A stretch of 64,000 nucleotides of DNA from Brevibacterium yomogidense. GTDB lineage: Bacteria; Actinomycetota; Actinomycetes; Actinomycetales; Brevibacteriaceae. Shown here in pieces: positions 34,886 to 42,839 of this stretch. The notes beneath the pieces were generated by a model. That model was not told the origin of the DNA and did not search any database. It saw nothing but the letters and a program-made list of their open reading frames with translations. Position 1 is the stretch's first letter, and each line of letters starts with the position of its first letter. Location: positions 186,001-250,000 of the forward strand of contig NZ_JABASY010000005.1 in assembly GCF_016107685.1 (NCBI RefSeq), in the 5' to 3' direction. The position numbers and the translations under genes were made by a program.

Positions 34886-36586
34886 CTACCCATCTGCGGG
34901 CGGTGATGAGCGCGCGAGCGCCCGTGCCGCCGCCCGGTCGGGCTTCCCGATGGATTTCACGGGCAGCGCGTCGACGAGGAGGGCGTGCCGGGGGACCAGC
35001 GCACCGGTCATCCCGCGCTCTGCGAGCCCCGTGCGCATCGCCGCGACGAGCTCGTCAGGTGCCGCACGGACGGGCCGGGAGACACCTGGGTCGACGCCGC
35101 CGTCACCGCCGTCACCGTCGTGGTCGGAGCCGCTGACAGGGGCACGCCTCACGTCTGTGGACACCTGCTCGGCCTCTCTGGTCACCTGCTCGGTGTCTGT
35201 GGGTGCTTGCTCGGTCTCTGCGGGCACGAGGAGCGCGACGAGCACCTCGCCCCACTCGGGATCCTCACGCGAGGTGACGAGGACGTCGGAGAAGCCCCAC
35301 GGCTCCGTGACCGGCAGGAGGGCCGTCTCGACCTCGTGGGGGGAGACGTTCTCGCCTCCCGTCACGATCACGTCGTCGGCACGTCCCAGCACCGCGATCC
35401 GTGCCCGAGGTCCCGGCCGGGTCCTGTGTCCCGCCGGCCCGGGTGTTCCCGGACGGTGCCCGGGTTCCTCCTGCTCCCATCGCCCGAGGTCGCTCGTGAC
35501 GAGGAACCGGTCCGGCCCCTCGCCGTGGAACCCTCCCGGGAGCGTGGAACCCTCCTCTGAAGCTCCGGCAGGATCACAGCCCGGCTCATCGGCTGACCGA
35601 CTGCCAGGGCCACCGGCTGAACCACCGGCAGCATCCGGTACGGGGGAAGGAATCGGGTGGGGAGCGCGCGGAAGGGGAAGGCGCGGGTGGTGGGGGATCG
35701 CTGTGAGGGTGACCGGGGCCTCGGCGGCGGTGCCCGAGGTCGTGGGCTGGTCGTCCACGTGCACGTATCCGTCCGCGAGCACGGGGCCCGCGAGGATGAT
35801 CCGGCCGTCAGGGTGGATGTGGACGTCGACGTCGGGGAAGGGCAGGCCGTCGTAGACGCAGCCACCGGCCGTCTCGCTCATGCCGTAGGTGCGCACGACC
35901 GGTACACCCGCGGCTTCAGCACGTTCCAGCAGCTGCGGGGAGATCGACGCGCCGCCCAGCAGGACGGCGGAGGTGCGGGCCAACGTGCGGGCGGCCTGCG
36001 GGACCGTGAGGACCCGGCTCAGCTGGGTGGGGACGAGAGACGTGTAGATCGGGTCGTCGCCTGCGGCCGCGAGGGTGTGGGAGAGGTCGTCCGCGAACCG
36101 GAGGGGGTCGAACGACGGGTGGCGCGCAGGTGAACCCGCAGGCTGTGGCGACGGCGTGGTGGGCGGCGCACCGGCGAGCAGCGCACGCACCACCACCTGG
36201 AGGCCCGCGATGTGGTTGACCGGGAGGCAGAGGTGCCAGCGGCCGGGGCCGGACAGCAGGCCCTCCGTCGCGCGGGCGGAGGCGACCAACGCGTCGATGC
36301 TGAGCGCGACGCCCTTGGGCGCCCCCGTGGAGCCGGAGGTGAAGAGGACCAGTGCGGGCGCGTGGCGGGGCGTTCCGGCCGGGTCGAAGGCACCGGCGGG
36401 GAAGGTCCGGATGCGGCCGTCCCGGTCCCGCGGCAGGAGGATGCCCGGCCCGCCCTCCAACATCGAGGAGACCGCGGCGGTCACGCCTCTGCCTGGATCC
36501 GACACGCTCAGCAGCGCCCCGTCACTCTCAGTAGTACCAGGGGAAGGGGGTCCAGTCGGGGTCGCGCTTCTGGAGGAAGGCGTCAC
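34886..36586 (-). CDS. menE: o-Succinylbenzoate-CoA ligase
   Basis: Adenylate-forming enzyme that activates o-succinylbenzoate with CoA. Motifs visible: LVLFTSGSTGAPKGVALS (P-loop), LPVNHIAGLQ, the RTYGMSETAGGCVYDG motif, and GRADDVIVTGGENVSPHEVE. The C-terminal lysine segment is SIGKPDR. Two low-complexity insertions are unusual: a Pro/Gly/Ala-rich segment before the last core strands and a TEQ-repeat/Asp-Gly stretch in the C-terminal domain. The ATG at 36586 overlaps the menB 3' end by 59 bases; a GTG at 36505 would avoid this and keep the conserved part, so the start is uncertain. Confidence 0.88.
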   Translation of the reverse strand: MTPSSRSATPTGPPSPGTTESDGALLSVSDPGRGVTAAVSSMLEGGPGILLPRDRDGRIRTFPAGAFDPAGTPRHAPALVLFTSGSTGAPKGVALSIDALVASARATEGLLSGPGRWHLCLPVNHIAGLQVVVRALLAGAPPTTPSPQPAGSPARHPSFDPLRFADDLSHTLAAAGDDPIYTSLVPTQLSRVLTVPQAARTLARTSAVLLGGASISPQLLERAEAAGVPVVRTYGMSETAGGCVYDGLPFPDVDVHIHPDGRIILAGPVLADGYVHVDDQPTTSGTAAEAPVTLTAIPHHPRLPLPRAPHPIPSPVPDAAGGSAGGPGSRSADEPGCDPAGASEEGSTLPGGFHGEGPDRFLVTSDLGRWEQEEPGHRPGTPGPAGHRTRPGPRARIAVLGRADDVIVTGGENVSPHEVETALLPVTEPWGFSDVLVTSREDPEWGEVLVALLVPAETEQAPTDTEQVTREAEQVSTDVRRAPVSGSDHDGDGGDGGVDPGVSRPVRAAPDELVAAMRTGLAERGMTGALVPRHALLVDALPVKSIGKPDRAAARALARSSPPADG

Positions 36587-37454
36587 GGCCCTCGACGGCC
36601 TCGTCCGTCATGTAGCCCAGGCGGGTCGCCTCGCCTGCGAAGACCTGCTGGCCGACCAGCCCGTCGTCGACCAGGTTGAACGCGAACTTCAGCATGCGCT
36701 GCGCATTGGGGGACTTGCCGAGGATCTCGCGCGCCACCCCCAGAGCGGTCGTCTCCAGCTCCGCGTGGTCGGCGACGATGTTGACGGCGCCCAGCCGCTC
36801 CATGTCCTCAGCGGAGTACTCGCGGCCCAGGAAGAAGATCTCGCGCGCCTTCTTCTGGCCCACCATCTTCGCGAGGTACGCGGACCCGTATCCCGCGTCG
36901 TAGGAGCCCACGTCCGCATCCGTCTGCTTGAACTTCGCGTGCTCCCGGGAGGCGATCGTGAGGTCGCAGACGACGTGCAGGGAGTGCCCGCCGCCGGCCG
37001 CCCACCCGGGCACCACGGCGACGACGACCTTCGGCATCGTCCGGATGAGCCGCTGCACCTCGAGGATGTGGAGACGGCCCGCGCGGGCCGGGTCGACCGT
37101 CTCCGCCGTCTCGCCCTCCGCGTACTGGTAGCCGGAGCGCCCCCGGATCCGCTGGTCGCCGCCGGAGCAGAACGCCCACCCGCCGTCCTTGGGGCTGGGA
37201 CCGTTGCCGGTCAGCAGGACCGCGCCGACGTCCGGAGTCTGGCGCGCGTGGTTGAGGGCGCGGTACAGCTCGTCGACCGTGTGGGGGCGGAACGCGTTGC
37301 GAATCTCCGGCCGGTCGAACGCGATGCGCACGCAGCCTATGTCCGCACCGTCCGCGTCGATCGCCCGGTGGTACGTGATGTCCGTGAAGTCGAAGCCCAC
37401 CACCTTCCGCCATGCCGTCGGATCGAAGATGTCGGAGACCAGTTCGTCGCTCAT
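36528..37454 (-). CDS. menB: 1,4-dihydroxy-2-naphthoyl-CoA synthase
   Basis: Crotonase-family enzyme that closes the second ring of menaquinone from o-succinylbenzoyl-CoA. The 308-residue protein shows FDRPEIRNAFRPHTVDEL, FCSGGDQRIRG, VVPGWAAGGGHSLHVVCDLT and the MenB-specific DADVGSYDAGYGSAYLA with the catalytic Asp and Tyr; the C-terminus ends WTPFPWYY as in other MenB proteins. ATG 37454 starts the conserved protein. The gene is divergent from menC with 93 bases between starts, and menE overlaps its end. Confidence 0.95.
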   Translation of the reverse strand: MSDELVSDIFDPTAWRKVVGFDFTDITYHRAIDADGADIGCVRIAFDRPEIRNAFRPHTVDELYRALNHARQTPDVGAVLLTGNGPSPKDGGWAFCSGGDQRIRGRSGYQYAEGETAETVDPARAGRLHILEVQRLIRTMPKVVVAVVPGWAAGGGHSLHVVCDLTIASREHAKFKQTDADVGSYDAGYGSAYLAKMVGQKKAREIFFLGREYSAEDMERLGAVNIVADHAELETTALGVAREILGKSPNAQRMLKFAFNLVDDGLVGQQVFAGEATRLGYMTDEAVEGRDAFLQKRDPDWTPFPWYY

Positions 37455-37534
37455 GTCCGCCAGCATATCGGCCGGTGGGCGGGCGTGTGCCGTGCCCGCC
37501 CACCGGGGTTGACGCACCCCTGGGGGTGGGCACG

Positions 37535-37540
37535 TATCGT
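37535..37540 (+). promoter_or_regulatory. -10 box of a leaderless transcript (menC)
   Basis: TATCGT ends seven bases before the ATG at 37548. A TTGACG at 37509-37514 is a good -35 hexamer, but its 20-base distance is longer than usual. Confidence 0.5.
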
Positions 37541-37547
37541 GGGGTGC

Positions 37548-38627
37548 ATGCTGATCAGCCCGGAGGTCCGCACTGTCCTCGAACACACGGCGAAGCCCCA
37601 CGAGCTCTTCGAGCGGATCGCCCCCGTCGCCCTGCCGATGGCCGCACGCTTCCGCGGTCTCACCGTCAGGGAGACCTGTCTGGTCAAGGGGCCGGCGGGG
37701 TGGGCGGAGTTCGCGCCGTTCGCCGAGTACGACGTGCCGGAGGCGTCCCGCTGGCTGCTGGCCGCCGTCGAATCCGCCGCACTGCCGTTCCCCCGGCCCC
37801 GGCGTGACGACGGGGTGCCGGTCAACGCGACGATCCCCGCCGTCGCCGCGCACGAGGTGCCCGCGATCGCGGCGCGGTACCCCGGTGTGGGCGCGGTGAA
37901 GATCAAGATCGCGGAACGGGGGATCGCGTCGCTCGACGACGACATCGCCCGGATCGACGCGGTGCGGCGTGCATTCCCCGACGCGGCGGTGCGCTGCGAC
38001 GCGAACGGCGCCTACACCGACGATGAGGCGAAGACCGCGCTCACGGCACTCGCCCGCACCGGCCCCCTCCAGTACGTGGAGCAGCCCGTCGCGGACGTCG
38101 AGGGGCTGGCCCGCCTGCGCGAGTGGGTGTCGATCGCACGCCTCCCCGTGCCGATCGCCGCTGACGAATCGATCCGAAAGGTCTCCGACCCGCTCAGCGT
38201 CGCCGCACTGGGGGCTGCGGACGTCATCGTCGTGAAGGCGCAGCCGCTGGGCGGCATCCGCGCGGCCGCGTCGATCATCGAAGCCGCGGGCCTTCCCGCT
38301 GTCGTGTCCTCCGCACTGGAATCGAGCGTCGGACTGGCCGCGGGGGCCGCCCTCGCCGCCCACCTGCCCCTGTCCGAGGCGGCGGAGGGCCTGCTGGGGC
38401 CTCGTCCCGCAGCCGGACTGGGCACCGCCGCACTGTTCTCAGGCGACGTCGCGGAACCGGCCCTGCTGCCGCACGACGGCTCGCTGGCGCTGGGACGGGT
38501 GGTCCCCGACGAATCACTGCTGCGCGAATACGCCGCAGGCCCCGAACGCGCCCGGTTCTGGACCGAGCGGATCGAGGCCTGCTGGGAGCACGTCACGGAC
38601 GGCAGCCGCGACGACTACGCCATCTGA
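37548..38627 (+). CDS. menC: o-Succinylbenzoate synthase
   Basis: Enolase-superfamily enzyme that dehydrates SHCHC to o-succinylbenzoate. The 359-residue protein has the catalytic lysine pair in VKIKIAE, metal ligands in RCDANGAY, YVEQP and ADESI, and the opposite lysine in VVKAQPLGG. Length is typical of the actinobacterial form. The ATG at 37548 lies seven bases after TATCGT with no ribosome site, so the mRNA is probably leaderless. It is transcribed away from menB and converges on a lipoprotein gene across a 21-bp repeat array. Confidence 0.93.
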   Translation: MLISPEVRTVLEHTAKPHELFERIAPVALPMAARFRGLTVRETCLVKGPAGWAEFAPFAEYDVPEASRWLLAAVESAALPFPRPRRDDGVPVNATIPAVAAHEVPAIAARYPGVGAVKIKIAERGIASLDDDIARIDAVRRAFPDAAVRCDANGAYTDDEAKTALTALARTGPLQYVEQPVADVEGLARLREWVSIARLPVPIAADESIRKVSDPLSVAALGAADVIVVKAQPLGGIRAAASIIEAAGLPAVVSSALESSVGLAAGAALAAHLPLSEAAEGLLGPRPAAGLGTAALFSGDVAEPALLPHDGSLALGRVVPDESLLREYAAGPERARFWTERIEACWEHVTDGSRDDYAI

Positions 38628-38637
38628 GGGAGGCGCC

Positions 38638-38708
38638 TCCGTCACATGACGGAAGCGCTCCGTCACATGACGGAAGCGCTCCGTCACATGACGGAGGCGG
38701 TCCGTCAT
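38638..38708. repeat. 21-bp tandem array of small inverted repeats
   Basis: TCCGTCACATGACGGA occurs at 38638-38653, 38659-38674 and 38680-38695, with a truncated copy at 38701-38708. Each has perfect 7-bp arms around CA, and the period is 21 bp. It fills the gap between the convergent menC and lipoprotein stops. It could act as a bidirectional terminator or a protein-binding array. Confidence 0.85.
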
Positions 38709-38716
38709 CCTGCGGC

Positions 38717-39487
38717 TCAGGGCAGCGCTGCGATCATGTCCGCGGCGGTGGCACTGAGCTCGTCGATGCTCGCACCTTCCACCCCTGCGCCGGAGGTGGT
38801 GGTGACTGTGACGATCGCGGAGCCCTTGACGGCCTGCACGGACGTCGTCGTCATCGACTGGCCGGAGAGGTCCATGGAGACCTCCGACGCGAAGACGTCG
38901 TCGGCACCGTCGACGGAGGCGTCGACCTCTGTCGTCGAGGAGCTGATCTCCACACCCTGCCCGGAGACGGTGATCTCGCTGCACGTGTCGAGTGCTTTGG
39001 AGTTCGTCTGCATCGCGCCCGACGCGTCGTCCGCGGACGGGTAGCCGATCGCACCGCCGAAGGAGCCCGCTGCGGGATCGGACGGGGTACCCACGACCAC
39101 GGTCGTCTCCGTGTCCTCTGCGGCAGCCATGGCAGCGTTCATGAAGACCTCGCACTCCTGAGGCTCGACCGTCATGTCGCCCATCGCACCGGTGGCCTCG
39201 CCGAGGTCGCCGGTGTCCGTGACCTGTGCGGAGAACCCGCCGGCCTCCACCGCTGCGACGAGGTCGTCCTCGGTCGCCGGTGCCGCGGCGGCATCGGCAG
39301 ACGTGTCGTCCGCACTCGTGTCGTCCGGAGCCGTGTCGTCCGCGCCGGCGTCCTCAGCTCCGCCCTGTTCCTCTGCCGCAGTGTCCGCTCCCGCCACGTC
39401 GTCGCCGCCTCCGCTGCAGGCGGACAGGACGAGGCCCGCCCCCACGCACGCGCTCACGACTGCCAGACGCATCGTCGACTTCTTCAT
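38717..39487 (-). CDS. Secreted lipoprotein of unknown function
   Basis: A 256-residue predicted lipoprotein. A short basic start (MKKSTMRL), a hydrophobic segment and a lipobox VLSAC give a lipidated Cys at about residue 24. A Gly/Asp/Ala/Glu-rich low-complexity stretch (about 25-72) links it to a compact domain with two further cysteines (ECEVF and DTCSEI) that may form a disulfide. ATG 39487 has GAGGAG five bases upstream. I do not recognise the domain. The gene sits inside the menaquinone cluster without an obvious functional link. Confidence 0.78.
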   Translation of the reverse strand: MKKSTMRLAVVSACVGAGLVLSACSGGGDDVAGADTAAEEQGGAEDAGADDTAPDDTSADDTSADAAAAPATEDDLVAAVEAGGFSAQVTDTGDLGEATGAMGDMTVEPQECEVFMNAAMAAAEDTETTVVVGTPSDPAAGSFGGAIGYPSADDASGAMQTNSKALDTCSEITVSGQGVEISSSTTEVDASVDGADDVFASEVSMDLSGQSMTTTSVQAVKGSAIVTVTTTSGAGVEGASIDELSATAADMIAALP

Positions 39488-39609
39488 TCCCACTCCTCGG
39501 AGTCCGGGACACTCCGTATCCCGTGGTGATCAGTACGGAATAAACTTAGGGGACGCGGGAGGGGCGGACGTGCCGCTCGTGTGGCAGATCGGTCACACGA
39601 GTGAGACGC

Positions 39610-40635
39610 TCACTCCTCCAGCAGCGCTCGGACGCGGGGGATGACCTCCGTGCCGTAGAGCTCGATCGAGCGCATGAGCTGTGGGTGCGGCATGGGGCCG
39701 TTCGCGTACTTGAGGTCGAAGCGGTCGACACCCAGCGTGCGCACCGCGTGGGCGATCTTCGCGGCGACGGTGTCGGGGGAGCCCACGTAGAGTGCTCCCT
39801 CCTCGATCTCTTCGACGAACTCCCGGTCGCCAGCCGGCCCCCACCCGCGCTCACGGCCGATCCGGTTGCGGTTCGCCAGCCAGTGCTCGCGCAGGTGATC
39901 GCGGGCCTCGGTGTCGGTGTCCGCGACGTGTCCGGGTGAGTGGACACCGATCGGGGCCTGCGGCTGTCCGAGCTGCTCGTTCGCCCGGCGGTACAGGTCC
40001 GCGAAGGGGACGAATCGTTCGACGGGCCCGCCGATGACCGCGAGCATGAGCGGGATGCGGTACGTCGCGGCCCGGACGACGGATTCCGGGCTGCCGCCCA
40101 CCGCGATCCAGGTCCTGAGGCCGTTCCAGGTGGGCGGGTAGACGCGCTGATTGCGCAGTGGCGCACGGATGCGGCCCTCCCATGTGACGGGCTCCTCCGT
40201 GAGGAGGTGGGAGAAGAGGTCCAGCTTCTCCTCGAACAGCTGCTCGTACTGACGCAGGTCCAGGCCGAAGAGGGGGAAGGACTCCGTGAAGGATCCACGG
40301 CCCAGGATGACTTCGGCGCGGCCTGATGAGATCGCGTCGATCGTGGAGAACCGTTGGAACACGCGGATGGGGTCGTCGGAGCTCAGCACCGTGACGGCGG
40401 AGCCCATGCGGATCCGCTCCGTGCGCGCGGCGATCGCGGCGAGCACGATGTCCGGCGCGGACACGGCGAAGTCGTCCCGGTGGTGTTCGCCCACGCCGAT
40501 GAAGTCGACGCCCGCGGAATCGGCGAGCACCGCCTGGTCGACGATGTTCCGGATGACCTGGTGCTGCGGCAGCGGTGTGCCGTCCTCGTCGACGGTGACG
40601 TCGCCGAAAGTGTCGAGTCCGAGTTCGAGTGCCAT
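39610..40635 (-). CDS. LLM class flavin-dependent oxidoreductase
   Basis: A 341-residue luciferase-like monooxygenase of the F420- or FMN-dependent family. It shows LGLDTFGD near the start, GVDFIGVGEHHRDDF, MGSAVTVLSSDDPIRV, EVILGRGSF, TWIAVGGSPESVVRAA and a C-terminal LYVGSPDTVAAKIA. The substrate is unknown. ATG 40635 follows AGGAGGAGAA on the minus strand. It is divergent from menD; the 243-base gap contains an AT-rich TTAAAGTTTCAAG element at about 40716-40728 that could be part of its promoter. Confidence 0.88.
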   Translation of the reverse strand: MALELGLDTFGDVTVDEDGTPLPQHQVIRNIVDQAVLADSAGVDFIGVGEHHRDDFAVSAPDIVLAAIAARTERIRMGSAVTVLSSDDPIRVFQRFSTIDAISSGRAEVILGRGSFTESFPLFGLDLRQYEQLFEEKLDLFSHLLTEEPVTWEGRIRAPLRNQRVYPPTWNGLRTWIAVGGSPESVVRAATYRIPLMLAVIGGPVERFVPFADLYRRANEQLGQPQAPIGVHSPGHVADTDTEARDHLREHWLANRNRIGRERGWGPAGDREFVEEIEEGALYVGSPDTVAAKIAHAVRTLGVDRFDLKYANGPMPHPQLMRSIELYGTEVIPRVRALLEE

Positions 40636-40878
40636 GCCGTTCTCCTCCTGCCTGTGGGGCGGGCTGCCCGCGGGACCGGCCCGTAGCGCGCCGGGGCACG
40701 CCCCCGCAGTTCTGGTTAAAGTTTCAAGTGACCAGTGGGGGAACCGCTGCGCCCCGCGTTCTGTTCCCATCAGATGTGCACGGTCCGCGAGGTGCGCGGC
40801 TGCCGGGAAGATGACCGGGCACGTGAGGTCTGTGACCGGGCACGGGGGGCGGTGAGCGGCGCGTGGGAGAATCGCGGC

Positions 40879-42741
40879 GTGAATGCTTCGACCGCCTCCG
40901 CCCGCACGCTGGTGCGCGCGCTGCTCTCCTCCGGTGTCCGCGACGTCGTCCTGTCGCCGGGTTCGCGGTCCGCACCGCTCGTCTACGCGTTCGCGGACGC
41001 CGAGGCCGGACTGGCCCGCACTGACAGGCCCCTCCGCCTGCACGTCCGGATCGACGAGCGCGACGCAGGGTTCACCGCGCTGGGCATCGCGAAGGCGGGC
41101 AGGCTGCGCGGGGTGCACCGGCCGGTCGCCGTCGTCACGACCTCGGGGTCCGCTGTGGGCAACCTGCACCCGGCCGTCATGGAGGCCGCGCACGCGCACC
41201 TGCCGCTGGTGCTCGTCACCGCCGACCGTCCGGCCCGTCTGCGCGGGACGGGCGCGAACCAGACGCTCGACGCCCAGCACGCGTCGCTCCCCGAGGTGGT
41301 CGGCGCGTGGGACCTGGCCGTGCCGGACGCCGGGGGCTGCCCGGACTGGGCCACCGCCGCCGAGGCCGCAGTCGCCCGCGCCTGCGCCTCACCTGCCGGG
41401 CCGGTCCAGCTCAACACCCAGTTCGATGCGCCGCTCGTGCCGGACGTGGCGGGTGAGGCGGCTGCGTCGCTGGGTGCGGAGGGGGCGCTCGGTTCGGAAG
41501 GAGCGCTCGGTTCGGAGGAGCCGGCCGGTCCGGAGGGGCCGCTCGGTTCGGATGGACCTGTGGGACCAGTGGGAGGAGCCGAGCCTGGTGCGACCCTCTG
41601 GGCCCAGGTGCGGTCCGTCCTCGCTGACCCGCACGCGCGTCCGGTGATCGTCGCCGGCGACGACCTGGGATTCGCGACGCGGACCCTCGGGCGGCTGGCG
41701 GAGATGCACGCGGTGCCCGTGTTCGCGGAGCCGTCGTCCGCGTTCGCCTCCCACTCCCGCACGATCCCCGCGCACGCGCAGGTGCTCGGCTCGGACTCCG
41801 CAGAGGGCGCGCTCGCCCGCATCACCCACGTCATCGTCACCGGCAGGCCCACCCTGTCGCGCCCCATTGCACGGCTCCTCGACCGGACCGACGTCGAACG
41901 GGTCGACCTCCCCTACGACGCGGACGGACTCGCGACCGACGGGCTCGTGACGGGCAGTCTCGGAACGGACGGACCTGTGACAGGTCCGGTGGACGGTGCG
42001 GAGGTCCTGGCCGACGACACAGCTGACGCTGGCGGGGAGGCACGCGCATCCGCCGGGGCCCCCAGGTGGTGGACGGAGTGGAATACGCTGTCGCGGCAGC
42101 TTCCGGAGGGCGGGCCCGCCGCCGGACGCGACGGGCGCACGGATCCCCAGGAGACCGTCGACGAGGCCGTTCGCGCGCTGCTCGCACGTCCCGGGGTGCT
42201 CGTCGCGGCGAGCTCCAACACCGTGCGCCACCTCGCCCGGCTGCAGCGGCCCCACCACCCTGCCCGCGTCATCGCCTCCCGCGGACTGGCGGGCATCGAC
42301 GGGCTGGTGGCGACGGCCTCGGGCGTGGCACTGGGACTCGAGGACGCAGACGGCGCAGTGGACCCGTCGCAGTGGACGGCCGGCGGGCCCGGAGAACCCG
42401 TGCGCCTGCTCATCGGCGACCTCGCGGCACTCCACGACCTCGGCGGATTCGTCGTCCCGCGACACGAACGGCGTCCGGCTCTCCAGATCATCGTCCTCCA
42501 CGACGACGGCGGGGCGATCTTCGCGGGGCTCGAACATTCGCAGCCGCACGTGGCGGACCGATTCGACCGGTTCTTCGGCACACCGCACGGCGTCGACCTC
42601 GCGGCAGCCGCACGAGCCCTGGGCATGGACGCACAATCTGCGGACGCGACGGAGGGCGGGCTCGACGACCGGTTCCGCACGTTCCTCGACGAGGGCGCGC
42701 CGGGACTCTTCCAGTTCCGACTGCCGCCGGTGCGCCCCTGA
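40879..42741 (+). CDS. menD: SEPHCHC synthase (2-succinyl-5-enolpyruvyl-6-hydroxy-3-cyclohexene-1-carboxylate synthase)
   Basis: Thiamine-diphosphate enzyme that adds 2-oxoglutarate to isochorismate, the committed step of menaquinone synthesis. The 620 residues show LVRALLSSGVRDVVLSPGSRSAPL at the start, RIDERDAGFTALGIAKAG, TTSGSAVGNLHPAVMEA, and the cofactor site LIGDLAALHDLGG...DDGGAIFAGLEH. Two low-complexity insertions are unusual: an Gly/Ser/Glu/Pro repeat at about 202-232 encoded by 18-bp tandem units, and a Gly/Asp/Thr-rich stretch near 350-385. The GTG at 40879 follows GGGAGA. A 16-bp tandem duplication spans the stop. Confidence 0.93.
   Translation: MNASTASARTLVRALLSSGVRDVVLSPGSRSAPLVYAFADAEAGLARTDRPLRLHVRIDERDAGFTALGIAKAGRLRGVHRPVAVVTTSGSAVGNLHPAVMEAAHAHLPLVLVTADRPARLRGTGANQTLDAQHASLPEVVGAWDLAVPDAGGCPDWATAAEAAVARACASPAGPVQLNTQFDAPLVPDVAGEAAASLGAEGALGSEGALGSEEPAGPEGPLGSDGPVGPVGGAEPGATLWAQVRSVLADPHARPVIVAGDDLGFATRTLGRLAEMHAVPVFAEPSSAFASHSRTIPAHAQVLGSDSAEGALARITHVIVTGRPTLSRPIARLLDRTDVERVDLPYDADGLATDGLVTGSLGTDGPVTGPVDGAEVLADDTADAGGEARASAGAPRWWTEWNTLSRQLPEGGPAAGRDGRTDPQETVDEAVRALLARPGVLVAASSNTVRHLARLQRPHHPARVIASRGLAGIDGLVATASGVALGLEDADGAVDPSQWTAGGPGEPVRLLIGDLAALHDLGGFVVPRHERRPALQIIVLHDDGGAIFAGLEHSQPHVADRFDRFFGTPHGVDLAAAARALGMDAQSADATEGGLDDRFRTFLDEGAPGLFQFRLPPVRP
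41481..41552 (+). repeat. 18-bp in-frame tandem repeat in menD, four units
   Basis: Units start at 41481, 41499, 41517 and 41535, with a core GCGCTCGGTTCGGA. They encode GALGSE-type hexapeptides in an insertion not needed for the MenD fold. Confidence 0.85.
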
Positions 42742-42766
42742 CACTGTGGGCCCCTGACACTGTGGG
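42735..42766 (+). repeat. 16-bp exact tandem duplication spanning the menD stop codon
   Basis: CCCCTGACACTGTGGG is at 42735-42750 and again at 42751-42766. The first copy contains the TGA stop (42739-42741). Confidence 0.9.
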
Positions 42767-42839
42767 CCGCTGACCACGGGCACGCTCGACCTCGAGCGCC
42801 CCGACCCCGTGCAACTACTGACCCTGCGCGCCCCTCGTC

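Noticed and set aside
38638..38708. CRISPR array
   Set aside because: Units are 21 bp with no variable spacers, and no cas genes are present. The other repeats in the window are also simple tandem repeats.
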